Shown here: positions 19,386-28,936 of the stretch, piece after piece
Layout: every line of letters starts with the position of its first letter
Numbering within the stretch: position 1 is the first letter of the stretch
The notes under the pieces: model-generated
What the model saw: only the letters and a program-made list of their open reading frames with translations
Database searches by the model: none
What the model was told of the DNA's origin: nothing
NCBI GenBank assembly: GCA_022539475.1
Contig: VCMS01000343.1
Span: 1-56,948, forward strand
Direction: 5' to 3'
From: Gracilaria domingensis
Lineage: Eukaryota; Rhodophyta; Florideophyceae; Gracilariales; Gracilariaceae
DNA: 56,948 bases
Position numbers and translations under genes: made by a program

Positions 19386-20359
19386 TGTAGAGCAACGCAT
19401 TTTGCGCGGTTATCAGGATGATGCGCCTCATATACTCAGGGGAGTGATACGAGGATGCACTCGAAGAGTTATGAGTTGGACCCAATTTTGGCGGTTACTT
19501 TTGGAATGGCTTTCCCACAGTTACCTGTAATCAGGGTTGCCATTGCTGGCCAATACCGCTAGGTGGACGCGTGTACTACACCACCGTGTGTGTGCATATT
19601 ACGGGACAATAGGTAGTGCACCTGAGGTGCCTGACACTGGGCTAGCCACGTGTACGGACCCCTGCGGGTGTGCACCACGTGTACATAGTTAGTTTAGACC
19701 TACTTAGGTGAGCTCGACCTCGTCGTCGCGAGCACCTTTGTAAATTCAACCCGAGCACTTCTAAGTGAACTCTTTGTCGAGTAGCGCTCTCCTGAGTGGA
19801 CTCTACACGAGTGAGGCTCTGGCGCCAACCGCCTACGTGGGTTATCACTCTCGCGAGTATAGCCACGTCTGGTTACGGTGGTCCTACCCTCTCGGTACCT
19901 TTGAGGAACATCTGTCGTTGATGTCGGGACCTGAGGGTCGTACCGAGGAGGTATAGGACTAGATTACGAAGTGATCCGACTCTGTATAGAGTTTTGCCGT
20001 GTTTACGGAAACCCGTGCATTACCGTTGGAGGATCTCGCCCCGCTCCGGGCACAGTGCCGAGGAGGCCCTACCCGTCGCGTGTGGGTGTTGTTTGGTTGT
20101 TGTTTTCTGTTGCTTTCCCTCTCGGGACTACACCTGTCGTTGGTCGTGTTTCATCGTTGCCGATACCACCCCATCTCTGGAGTTTCTCATCGTTTCCTCA
20201 CCACGTGGCCTATCACCTCTGTAGGTATAGCCAGTTGCCACTTCGGCCTTACAACCGAGTTACGGTGGTACAGAGGGCTCTGTCACTGGTCTGCCATCTC
20301 TCACGAGAGCGGACCTTCGGACAGTCTGGTGGGTTTCACTCTTCCGAGTTTGCCCCACA
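19386..20359 (+). repeat. Element 1 3' LTR
   Basis: 974 bp, TGTAGAGC to CCCCACA, flanked on the right by CATCA. It matches the 5' LTR except for one substitution and one indel that I could find. Confidence 0.95.
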
Positions 20360-20364
20360 CATCA

Positions 20365-21385
20365 GACCACATACCCTTCTCTAACAGACCCATTTTGTGA
20401 TCATCCCATTCATGACGCCAATACAATTTCAGCTTTTGAATGACAAAACTGTCTGCAGGCTAAACTAGATGCGTGGCGTTACACGGAAAGAAACGGATCT
20501 CGGTGTTGCTTCTCTCCAAAGCCGCGCGAACATCCGCTGTTAGGTCGTGCGTATTGACATTGTGTATGTAGAGAACACGCTTTCGGTTCTTCAGTAGTGG
20601 TTCAAAAACGCGACGTTCTTTCACCCATTCTAGGAAAACCCTCTTGTCCATCCACGCTTTTGGCCCCGTACGGTACACCACTCCTGGCACGTCATCTGGC
20701 AGTCCTCGTATAGAGTAGTTCTTATCAGCGTTATAGAATATTAACATCGGTGTTCCAAATCTCGCATTCGGACCTCCAGCAATCAACACCATCATCGTGA
20801 TACCGTCATCGCCCGAGACCACATCAGCATAACGAACGCTGCTTTCTCCTACAATCGCAAGCGTTTTATGATTGTCCATGTTCATCACAAAATAAGCCTC
20901 ATCGGCGTTATAGACATCTTCTTCTTGCAACGAATTGGAACGAAAAGATCTGGCAAGTTGGCCTAGGTGGTAGGCTACCTCTCGCTCAATATGCTCTTGT
21001 TTGGTGGGCGAAACCATCAACTTCCCAAACTGTGATCTGTTGACAATGATGTGACGTTGCATGAAGGACTGTGTCCATCGACAGGTTATCCGAGATTCAA
21101 TGAAATCGTTGGTTCTTTGATCTCGCATTGTGGGATGATATGGCCTAATCTAAGCTTTTCGGATAAGCGTTAAAGTCAGGCGTTTGAGAAGTTTTGAGTT
21201 AAACTTCACTCCCGATTTACGCAAGCGGTTGAATTGTTCAAAGAGATCCATGTGTAAGGCAGCAACCCGTAGGGTCACTTTACGGCCACGCCCTTTCTCC
21301 GACTTGCACAAATGCCTTATAAGCTCATTTTTAATGTGTTTGACGAAAGAATAATTATTATTTTTTTCTTTGCGGTTGTGTCCAT
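20365..21385 (-). pseudogene. Pogo-like transposase, N-terminal and catalytic part
   Basis: From the likely ATG at 21385 a 7-A homopolymer near 21361-21367 throws the frame. The following frame is basic and helix-turn-helix-like (GRGRKVTLRVAAL, LRKSGVKFNSKLLKRL), as in CENP-B/pogo N-termini. An in-frame TAG lies at 21150-21152. The DDE_1 catalytic domain follows (NADEAYFVMNMDN for the first Asp) and reaches FFPCNATHLV, where a TAG (20460-20462) replaces the Gln codon expected in the THLVQP motif. The position of the second catalytic Asp reads YIHNVNTH, with His in place of Asp. The frame continues to the retrotransposon insertion and resumes at 8403. A second open frame at 21524-21742 (-) may be leader or unrelated. 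Confidence 0.85.
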
Positions 21386-21840
21386 GCGTGATAATCAGTC
21401 GACATTTCTAGTATCTACTTGCACGCTGTAGATTAGTTTTTGAATTAGAGCGAAAGAATTGCGGAAAGTGTGGGACAGCTCTTGATACTATGTGTTTTGG
21501 ACCATCAGTTTCAGCTGTTTCAATCATCTTTTTAGCCATTTTTCTTTGTTTGTGTTTGTGAGCACAACTTGGGGCTTTCGAGTGAATTTATTGCTTGTGT
21601 CTGTGTGGATTTGTGTGCTCTCGTTTGTAGAATTCTCAGCAGCAACGTTGTTGCTGAAACTGAGATCGGATTGCGCTGTGTCTTGTGAGGTTTCATTCAT
21701 GCGCTGGAAAGCGCTCAGTAAAGGAGAGGCGATTAGTGACATAGTTTTGAGTGTCTACGACTGAAGAACGAGTGATTTGGAACGTTGTCTGCTCTGTGAG
21801 CATATCGTTCTACGTTTTGCCGCGCAAAGTGGTTTAAATC

Positions 21841-21961
21841 TCTTGCTGACCCACACTAATTAAGTTTTGTCGTCAGCCGACTGTACCTGAATTAGTGTGG
21901 GCCACACTATATTGTGTTCCCACACTAATTTGGAACCCACACTAATAACAGTAGTCACCTG
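21841..21961. repeat. Right terminal and subterminal TAGTGTGGG repeats
   Basis: At least five copies of TAGTGTGGG/CCCACACTA lie between 21849 and 21946, including a palindromic pair at about 21892-21910. The inverted CAGGTGACTACT terminus then ends at 21961. It mirrors the left end. Confidence 0.8.
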
Positions 21962-22197
21962 TACCTTGGTATAATGTAGCGTATAATCATTACATGATGT
22001 AGCCTGGCATTCGTGGGCCAGGAATCGTGGCGACGTTTGAGTGCTGCTCATCTTCATCTTCCCGCCACGGTGTACATGTGGCACACGCGTGTTGGCCTCC
22101 TGGTGTCTGTCCTAGTTTGGTCTCTTCCTCGTTGAGAACGACCTCAGCACAGCAGCAATCAAGTGGAAGCCCTATCTTAGGAGACAATGCAACCTCA

Positions 22198-23661
22198 ATG
22201 TCGCCGACCGATGGGCCGCGCGTCGCCATCGTCGGCGCCGGGCTCGCCGGGCTCGCCACCGCCGCACGCCTCCTCCAGCGCTACGCCATCGTCGCCACCG
22301 TCTTCGAATCCCAGAGCCGCGTAGGCGGTCGCGTCCACTCTGTCACGGCGGAGTCATCTTCGCACCACCTTTCACTTGTTTTAGATTTGGGAGCCACTTG
22401 GTTTCACGGCACGCACGGAAACGCCGCTTATGATGCGGTTGTACAAAGCGGTGCTTTGAAACCTTTGGAAAGCAAGGAAGGTGCGGATGAGCAATGGGAG
22501 GCGGAGGATGGCGTTTTGCTATTCTCGACACCGGCCGTCGTCGTGGGACAGGGTGTCGCGAAAACTGTGAGCCCTGAGCGCGTCTTGCCTATTGTCAGAG
22601 CGTACGCGGCTGCTTTGGAGAAGATTGAGGACGCTGACGCCTGTCGAGTTGACCAGGAGCGCGTTGATGAGAGTGTCATGCAATTCGTAAGGCGATCCAC
22701 AGATTTTGACAATATGACCCAGTTTGATAGAGCCGTATTTAATGCTCGTGATGCGTTGGAAGCCTGTATCAGTGGTTGTGATTCTTCTACGGCGGACTTT
22801 TCGACAATAGGTTATGCAGACTATGTTACTCTGAAGGGAAATAATGTTCTGCCTGATGGTGGAATGCGGGCGGTTGTTGATGCGTTTGTTGACGTCTTGG
22901 ATGAGTCTCAAATCCATCTGAGCAGAGCAGTTGTTCGCGTGGCGTACGGCGATGAGGAGAATGGAACCGCACGAATTACTTTGGAAGATGGAGACGTTTG
23001 GGAAGGCGACTGTATTGTGTGGACCCCTTCAATCAACGTTACCAAGGTTGCGGTTGCCAAGGGGGTCTTTGAACCGTGTGTTCCGAACGAGAAGATTGCT
23101 GCTATGACGGAGAGAGTCCTGGGAATTGTAGAGAAAGTATTTGTCCTGTTGAACGCGCCGTTGGAAAGCGTTCCATCCGACTGCGGCCTGCCGGTCATCT
23201 GGGAGGACATCGAGGCCGTCCATGAATCTCAGAAATGGTGGACGAATGTTTACTCCGTGTTGTATAGCTCTAAGCATTGTATGGTGCAGTTCTGGCTGAC
23301 CGGGGACGCTGCGAAGCATGTGAGTTCTCTGTCAGACGAACTGCGATCGCAACAGATCGAGTCTCTACTAGCGGTTCTGTACTCTCAGTCTGTTGCAATC
23401 GAAAAGGTGATCTGCTCGGAATGGAGTTTGAACCAGTCCACGTTGGGAAGTTATTCTTATCCGAAAGTGGGATGCTCGAAGAATGCGGTGCGGACATTGG
23501 CTCAACCACTACCGTCAGTCGACAGACCGCTTCTTTGCTTTGCTGGAGAAGCAACCCATCAGAGCTACTTTTCTACAATGCACGGAGCGGTGGAGTCTGG
23601 GTATCGGGAGGCCGATCGGATTGCTGCGTTTTGGAACCAAGGCTCTCGTTTGAAACCTTAA
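22198..23661 (+). CDS. FAD-dependent amine oxidase (polyamine oxidase-like, 487 aa)
   Basis: Oxidises amines, probably polyamines such as spermine or spermidine, releasing hydrogen peroxide. The frame is open from 22027 only with a GTG, so the ATG at 22198 is chosen; it places the dinucleotide-binding motif 9 residues from the start. Motifs: a Rossmann FAD motif VAIVGAGLAGLATAARLL (residues about 9-26), the GG doublet (SRVGGRVHSV), substrate-domain TWFHG, and the C-terminal flavin motif FAGEATHQSYFSTMHGAVES. Length fits the family (about 470-550). No signal peptide or clear peroxisomal SKL end is seen (it ends RLKP), so a cytosolic place is likely. There are no introns. The DNA transposon ends about 235 bases upstream and could affect the promoter. 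The exact amine substrate cannot be told from sequence. Confidence 0.92.
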   Translation: MSPTDGPRVAIVGAGLAGLATAARLLQRYAIVATVFESQSRVGGRVHSVTAESSSHHLSLVLDLGATWFHGTHGNAAYDAVVQSGALKPLESKEGADEQWEAEDGVLLFSTPAVVVGQGVAKTVSPERVLPIVRAYAAALEKIEDADACRVDQERVDESVMQFVRRSTDFDNMTQFDRAVFNARDALEACISGCDSSTADFSTIGYADYVTLKGNNVLPDGGMRAVVDAFVDVLDESQIHLSRAVVRVAYGDEENGTARITLEDGDVWEGDCIVWTPSINVTKVAVAKGVFEPCVPNEKIAAMTERVLGIVEKVFVLLNAPLESVPSDCGLPVIWEDIEAVHESQKWWTNVYSVLYSSKHCMVQFWLTGDAAKHVSSLSDELRSQQIESLLAVLYSQSVAIEKVICSEWSLNQSTLGSYSYPKVGCSKNAVRTLAQPLPSVDRPLLCFAGEATHQSYFSTMHGAVESGYREADRIAAFWNQGSRLKP

Positions 23662-24701
23662 GGCTTTTTCTGGCACAAGCTCTCCGAGAATTAGGATCTT
23701 TAAGTCGCTTGAGCCGTCCAGACTTCTAGAACTGTTAGACGTTTCAACGAATGTTAGTAGTACGGGTTGGCTCGTATTCGTGTTAAAGTGAAGCCAGTGC
23801 GCGTATGCTCAATTATTCGAGCTCTTTCGCCGTAAGCATCGCGTTTTGAATGAAAGATTTCCGCTGTCGACAGCTGACGAATACGGCGTAATCGCACGGA
23901 AACGGCGTAATCGCGATCTACTTGTTCAGCACGAGATCTAGGGAGTGGCAAATATATCAGCCGCCCTCTTGAACGTCCCTCTACTTGTGCTGTATGTGGT
24001 ATAAATGGCTATACGTGGCCACAGTCCACATCCGAACTCCGGTTTAGCTCAGTCGTTTTACACCCACCTACCATAGTTATGGGCCCAGGCAGGAATGAAA
24101 CGATAGCTACAAATGGGTTTCTAAGTTGAGCTGAGTTGAATTTAGTTCTCTTGCAATCACTGTTGCTTGTTAGCCAGATTGCTTCGCCAGGCTGAAAGTC
24201 ATATTCATAAACCCACCAGATGGTTTAACTTTCACTGAATCTCACGTTTACAACTGCGCGTCCAATCATCCGACAAACAATGGAGAGCGAGATTATTCAC
24301 AAAGTTCAGCAATTCACGGCGAGCGAAGCTTCGAGAATCTCTCCATATCTTAGTTGGACCCCGGTTGAGAAAGGTTGTTTCTGTCGTTGAGCTCTTGAGA
24401 ATAACCTTAGGGTATAAAACCGCTTCTCGTCGGTGGACCGCGAGCGTTCGTGGCAGCTGAAATCTGTTGAGATGTATCGAAGGTAGAAAGATAGCAGATG
24501 CAGATGTACCTAGCTGAAAATGTCAAGGATAAACCTTTGACCTCGAGATGCACTTGAATCTCCACAACAGTGAAGTAAATGTTTTCTTCATTCAGTTGTC
24601 TTTCAATGTGGTTTTTTATCATGAAAGGAGTTGTTGCAAAGTTCGCAATGCGAACCATCTAAAACGTACGAGAAAGACCCTTCTCTATCTTCTTGCCTTT
24701 C
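23662..24701. other. Intergenic stretch, nothing recognised
   Basis: No supported ORF. A TATAAAT at 24000-24006 (+) has no obvious coding region behind it. Confidence 0.4.
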
Positions 24702-24708
24702 TATAAGA
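24702..24708 (+). promoter_or_regulatory. TATA box (TATAAGA)
   Basis: TATAAGA lies 92 bases before the ATG at 24794, similar in spacing to the elements before the genes at 2547 and 32717. Confidence 0.45.
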
Positions 24709-24793
24709 GGGGACTTTACTTTGGTGCTTCCCACCAACATTAAAGCCTCCATCGAAGGTTAAGGTACTCATCAGTAGCACTCACCATTTCATC

Positions 24794-26200
24794 ATGAGAT
24801 TGTACTTTCACTTCCTTATCGTGCTTATCCTCTCCCTTTTCTATGAAGCAAAAGCTGGGGAAGCCGTAGGTCCATGTGGTTCGGCATTCGTAGATGCTCT
24901 ACAGAGTGGACCTGGAACGATAACGATTACGCTCACAGTGAGCTTGAAGGGACAATTTGCTCCGCCGCTGATCCAAGTTGGGGCTGCTGGCTACTGGTTC
25001 AACAAGAACACTGGTGCCGTTGGAGCAATATCCACTCCTGGGAACAATCCAGTTTATTTTCGTGATGTGGGCCTGTACATAGACCAATGGATTGTCACTC
25101 CTCGAAGTGGAATAGTTGAGATAGGCGTACCGCTCATAGAGGCCATTCACTTCGGAGGCATCTGCTTTGGGCTCTTTCCACGCGCCACAGTAACTGTGAG
25201 TGATAGCGTGGACCCTATTGTCCTGCTCCCAGAAACCAGCGTTGCACTTCAGAAGAAGAATGCAGACGATCTTGCATTTGTAATCGATACTACCGGCTCG
25301 ATGTCGGACGACATTGCGGCAGTGAAATCTTCAGCTACCGAAATCATCAACACCTTGGCAGAGAATTCTGCTGATTATCGAGTGGCTCTTGTTCAGTACA
25401 ATGACCCATCTGCTGGGGTGGTACAAGGGTTTACGTCCGATACAGCTACAATCACGGCTGCTATTAACAGTCTAGGGGCTTCCGGTGGTGGTGACATCCC
25501 TGAACATGTTTATGGGGGCCTCCAAGCCGCTCTGAAGCTACCGTGGAGACTGGAAGCAACGAGAACCATTATCACAATGGGCGATGCACCGCCAAAGGAT
25601 CCGGAACCAGGGACTGGGTTAACGCAAGCGAAGGTTGTGGCTTTGGCCAACAGTTTGGACATATCTGTCGATACATCGCCGACGGTGAGACAGCTTTTGA
25701 GGCTCTTGAGTGAACGTATGCCCGCGCCTGTGACGATTAATATACCGTTTAATGGATTTGTACCACTCTTCATGGTACCAATTGGTGGCTCATCAACTAC
25801 ACAGGCCTCTTTCTCGTCTTTGGCATCAATGACGAATGGGTCAGTTTTCCCAGCGGCCTCTGCATCAGATGTGGTAGCAGCTTTAGAAAAAGCAATCATT
25901 GAGGGCACAAGTGGTTCAGCTTCTGGCGTTAAGGTAGTGGAACGTCTTGTTCTTACTTCAATATGCTGGGAAACAAGCAACTCACACCGTATGCGAGTCA
26001 GAAATCCAAACGATTTTGACGTACCGTACAGCTGGGATGTTTATCGGACTAGCAAAAAGGGAGAGGGTACTGCGAAACAGGGTGATAATCTATTTGTTAT
26101 TGAAGGGATCTCTAGGAAGTCTACGGTTCGACTCTTTTGGAAAGACGAGAACAACGTCCAAAAGCAGACTCAGAAGGCAATTAACGAGAAGAACTGTTAG
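24794..26200 (+). CDS. Secreted von Willebrand factor A domain protein (468 aa)
   Basis: Starts with a signal peptide (MRLYFHFLIVLILSLFYEAKA). Residues about 22-150 form a beta-rich N-terminal domain with a few cysteines. The vWA domain runs about 155-365. Its metal-ion adhesion site is visible as DTTGSMSDDI near residue 165, followed by VALVQYND, the GGGDIPEHVYGGLQAAL loop and TIITMGDAPP. This DxxGSMS plus GGGDxPE pattern is the form found in hemicentin-like and many algal and bacterial vWA proteins that bind ligands through a divalent metal. The C-terminal 85 residues (CWETSN, RVRNPNDFDVPYSWDVYRT) resemble a small beta module that often ends such proteins. Single exon. It is convergent with the GMC oxidoreductase gene. 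Probable role: extracellular matrix or cell adhesion. Confidence 0.9.
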   Translation: MRLYFHFLIVLILSLFYEAKAGEAVGPCGSAFVDALQSGPGTITITLTVSLKGQFAPPLIQVGAAGYWFNKNTGAVGAISTPGNNPVYFRDVGLYIDQWIVTPRSGIVEIGVPLIEAIHFGGICFGLFPRATVTVSDSVDPIVLLPETSVALQKKNADDLAFVIDTTGSMSDDIAAVKSSATEIINTLAENSADYRVALVQYNDPSAGVVQGFTSDTATITAAINSLGASGGGDIPEHVYGGLQAALKLPWRLEATRTIITMGDAPPKDPEPGTGLTQAKVVALANSLDISVDTSPTVRQLLRLLSERMPAPVTINIPFNGFVPLFMVPIGGSSTTQASFSSLASMTNGSVFPAASASDVVAALEKAIIEGTSGSASGVKVVERLVLTSICWETSNSHRMRVRNPNDFDVPYSWDVYRTSKKGEGTAKQGDNLFVIEGISRKSTVRLFWKDENNVQKQTQKAINEKNC

Positions 26201-27027
26201 ATTGTCCTGTATGTTTCAATACTCAAAAGTCAAGCATACTGCAAAGATCTTGCATGTTTGCTGAGGCAGCAGAGAATACCTTCATTGAAAGAAGGCCTTC
26301 GCTTCTGAGCAAAAACAAGAATACTGGATTAGGAGTGGTAGTACATTTCATTGACAATAAGAAAATGTTTTCAGGGTATATATGAATGGTAAACAAGAAT
26401 TTCTCAGTATCTCCTCAGCATGATGCTGTCGGTTGGGGGCCACTACTTCCGGATGGTTCATTTTCCAGGGGTTTGCCGATGTTGAAATACTGGCAACAAA
26501 GAAGTTGTTTCCTTTGTTGAATTTATACGCTTCTATCAATATTTTCAGCTGGCAGTGCGGTTCTTCTCTGAACTCACATCAAGAGTTCAACATCAGTCAC
26601 TGTTTCAGGCATATGGTTTCAGGTACGTGTACAAAGTCGTGCTCGCGCACACGAAAATAGTATTTTCGAAACACCCGTATATAATATATTCCATATGTTG
26701 GAGTTAGATTGTTGAACGCGTGCAGTGACAGGAGTTGTCGATATTTTTTGTCTCGATAGCTCATGCAAAAGTTGTCTACTGCCAAGGACATGCGTAACCC
26801 CGGGTACCGTCGGTACCGACGGTACCAGGGGTAGGAGTGCCCGAGTATGTTTTGCGAAAGACTAAAATCTTGATGGCACTGCCATAATATTGGTATGGAG
26901 TGTTTCTATTTTTGTTCCATGCAGCTTCTCAATTCTCGAAAGGGACTCGATTTGCACCATAACTCTTACATACACATGAGTGCGGGTAGCGTTCTAGCCT
27001 TCTGACTTATCCAAGGCTCCACACGTA
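26201..27027. other. Convergent intergenic region
   Basis: Holds the 3' ends of the vWA and GMC genes. Apart from the large palindrome at 26797-26832, nothing is recognised. Confidence 0.5.
26797..26832. repeat. 36-base palindrome built from GGTACC units
   Basis: The core 26803-26826 is a perfect 24-base palindrome with GGTACC at its left, centre and right. It is extended by ACCCC/GGGGT arms at 26797-26801 and 26828-26832, with one unpaired base on each side. It could fold as a GC-rich hairpin in either transcript or act as a protein-binding site. Confidence 0.85.
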
Positions 27028-28671
27028 CTAGCCTTCGCACGTCAAGTCCCGTGCGAAGCTGTCAGCGGCGAACTCTGCCAGCGTGTACACGGAGGCCAGC
27101 GGGCCGGACGAGGAGGTCATTCTGCGCAGCGATGAGGCGTCGACCACGAAAAGGCGCGTGGTGCCCCGGACGCGCAGCCGGCCGTCGAGCACGGGCCCCA
27201 CGGCGCAGCCGCCGACGTGGTGGAACGCAAACGCCGCCGTCTGCTCGATGAACTCGCGCGTGACCGCGCCGCCGGGCGGCGCCACGAGGCGCAGCCCAAA
27301 CTCGGGCGCGAATGCGCGGTGGATGTCGACCATGCGCTGCGCGCACCGCCTCGCCCGCAGCCTCTCGTCGCGCCGCGCCAGCACGCCCAGCCGTACTTTG
27401 AGCGCGCTGAACGGGTTGCGGTCGCGCACCTGCAGCGACCCGAACGACGACGGATTGGTCAGACAGAACAGCGCCAGCAGTCGCGGGTTGTTCACCACCT
27501 CCGCTGGGCGGAATTGTACAGGCACCGAAAACGACCCCACGAAGTAGCCCTCGCGCAGCACGCGACCGTTCACCGCGCCTACCCCGCCTCCAAGAGCACC
27601 GCCATTTCCCGATCGCCACCTTGCAATCGACTCTGCAGACAGCGCCACCGCATCGTTGGCAATGGGCTCCAGCGGAAGCTGGTCATCGTATGACGCAAGT
27701 GTACCCAGAAGTGCTCTTGCCTGTGCCTGCGTCCCCACGCCAAGCCGCTTCAGAAGCGTTACGTTCGCCTGATTCAGCACGCTGCGTGGCCCAATCCCGG
27801 ATAACTGCAGCAACTTTGGTGATCCAAACGGCCCAGCAGCCAAGATGATTCGCCGCCGAGCGCGGATGGACATTCGGTTCTTGGCTTCGGTATCGTTACT
27901 GAACACATACTCGGCGCCATAGGCATCCAGTTTACGAGAGTACCACCGCCTTGGTTTGAACAGAACACGCGTGACCGTGATGCCTTGCACAAGGCGGAAA
28001 TTGTTTGCGCATACGCTATTCTCAACGGGAGTCAGATACGCAGTGCAAGAGTCCTGTCGCACACCGGAGGCATTCACCGCGACCCGGTTCTCAAAGATGG
28101 TATTCGCAACCCTTCGATCGAGCGGCCCACGGTCTGCAGCAAAACCTGCGCGGTTTGCTGCGTTGAGAAGGTTATCAACGTAGATCTGACGAAACTCCCC
28201 TTGCTGAGAAGCCGCTCCGAGCTGATTTAGTGCACGCAGAATGTATTTGGCGACGTTAAACTCGGTGAGTCCACGCACTTTCCACCTTCTGACGTCGCCA
28301 AACAACGGAGAGAAAAACTGCATGCCATTGACGGAACTAGAGCCGCCCAAAGTGGCTCCAGTAGCGATGGAAAGAACACGATTTGCCAGGGAGGGTTCCG
28401 GCTCTGACTGCATGAGCTCAACCAGGTTCGGGTCGCCTAACGTGTCGAAGGAGCTACGAGGCGTGCGCACGGTGAAATCTGAAGCCTCAGATCTCGGTTG
28501 CGCTCTTTCAAGAAGCGTGATGTGCATATCGGGAAGGCTGGCGCAAAGACGGGCGGCGAGAGCACAGCCAGAAGTACCGGCTCCGACGATGAGCACATCT
28601 GTGTCTGGGAGAGCGCTCGCGCAGCGTAAAAGGATGAGCATCGCAACGAATGTAGTAGAGGTTTGGAGCAT
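27028..28671 (-). CDS. Secreted GMC-family flavin oxidoreductase (547 aa)
   Basis: Glucose-methanol-choline family enzymes oxidise alcohols with FAD. The ATG at 28671 is followed by a short hydrophobic signal (FVAMLILLRCASA). Motifs: the FAD Rossmann motif DVLIVGAGTSGCALAARL (residues about 25-42), signature 1 GATLGGSSSVNGM near 108, signature 2 AAGPFGSPKLLQLSGIGP near 280, and a C-terminal domain with the catalytic His in FHHVGGCAVG followed by FVVDASSLR. At the second catalytic position, where the family has Asn or His in a GN/GH-P segment, this protein reads TSSSGPLASVYTLAE, so the usual residue is missing or moved. Length is normal. The stretch 27040-27480 is much more GC-rich than its surroundings. 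Single exon. Substrate unknown. Confidence 0.92.
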   Translation of the reverse strand: MLQTSTTFVAMLILLRCASALPDTDVLIVGAGTSGCALAARLCASLPDMHITLLERAQPRSEASDFTVRTPRSSFDTLGDPNLVELMQSEPEPSLANRVLSIATGATLGGSSSVNGMQFFSPLFGDVRRWKVRGLTEFNVAKYILRALNQLGAASQQGEFRQIYVDNLLNAANRAGFAADRGPLDRRVANTIFENRVAVNASGVRQDSCTAYLTPVENSVCANNFRLVQGITVTRVLFKPRRWYSRKLDAYGAEYVFSNDTEAKNRMSIRARRRIILAAGPFGSPKLLQLSGIGPRSVLNQANVTLLKRLGVGTQAQARALLGTLASYDDQLPLEPIANDAVALSAESIARWRSGNGGALGGGVGAVNGRVLREGYFVGSFSVPVQFRPAEVVNNPRLLALFCLTNPSSFGSLQVRDRNPFSALKVRLGVLARRDERLRARRCAQRMVDIHRAFAPEFGLRLVAPPGGAVTREFIEQTAAFAFHHVGGCAVGPVLDGRLRVRGTTRLFVVDASSLRRMTSSSGPLASVYTLAEFAADSFARDLTCEG

Positions 28672-28936
28672 CGCGATGAGGCCAAGGTTTGGTGCAGTTC
28701 TGAACGCGGAAGACGCGCGTACATGGCGAGAAGAGCAATCGCTGCAGCCCGCGTGAGCGAAAGGATAGAATTCTCGTAAACCGTATCAAACTTTACCATA
28801 ATCTTGGCTCCTGTTCGGCGCCGATTGTAACTTCATACGTCCATTCATAATGCACAGAAAGATGCAGATATCATATCTCAACATGCCCCTATGACGTCAG
28901 ATTTTTCTGTCTACCTTCATATGTGGCAAGTATCAA
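28672..28936. other. Spacer between two minus-strand genes
   Basis: 265 bases between the vWA gene stop and the GMC start, no ORF. It must hold the promoter of the GMC gene; no clear TATA box was found. Confidence 0.5.

Larger units (their letters stand above)
8404..20359 (+). mobile_element. Element 1: full-length Ty3/Gypsy chromovirus with antisense ORF
   Basis: Two near-identical LTRs (975 and 974 bp) bound an 11,956-bp element with 5-bp target duplications CATCA at 8399-8403 and 20360-20364. Order: 5' LTR, PBS, gag, -1 frameshift signal, pol, chromodomain ORF, antisense ORF, polypurine tract, 3' LTR. The two LTR differences that I found (A for G near 8522 and an extra T at 9367-9370) are both private to the 5' LTR, so insertion was recent. 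Even so, pol already has two nonsense mutations and a frameshift, so this copy cannot make its own full Gag-Pol. Protease-RT-RNase H-integrase order defines Ty3/Gypsy (Metaviridae-type) elements; the chromodomain places it with chromoviruses. Confidence 0.95.
7959..21961 (-). mobile_element. Pogo-like (Tc1/mariner superfamily) DNA transposon, dead, interrupted by element 1
   Basis: Terminal inverted repeats begin CAGGTGACTACT at 7959 and end with the reverse complement at 21961. They continue into TTATTAGTGTGGG on both sides. Each end is flanked by TA (7957-7958 and 21962-21963), the target duplication used by the Tc1/mariner/pogo group. Inside lies a minus-strand pogo-type transposase gene, now in two pieces because the retrotransposon at 8404-20359 inserted into it. 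Without that insertion the DNA transposon is about 2.0 kb. The right end stops about 235 bases upstream of the amine oxidase ATG. Confidence 0.88.

Noticed and set aside
24000..24006. TATAAAT as a promoter of an unknown gene
   Set aside because: No supported ORF follows within several hundred bases.
27062..27693. Several long ORFs overlapping the GMC gene on both strands
   Set aside because: High GC removes stop codons by chance; the GMC frame has all family motifs, the others none.
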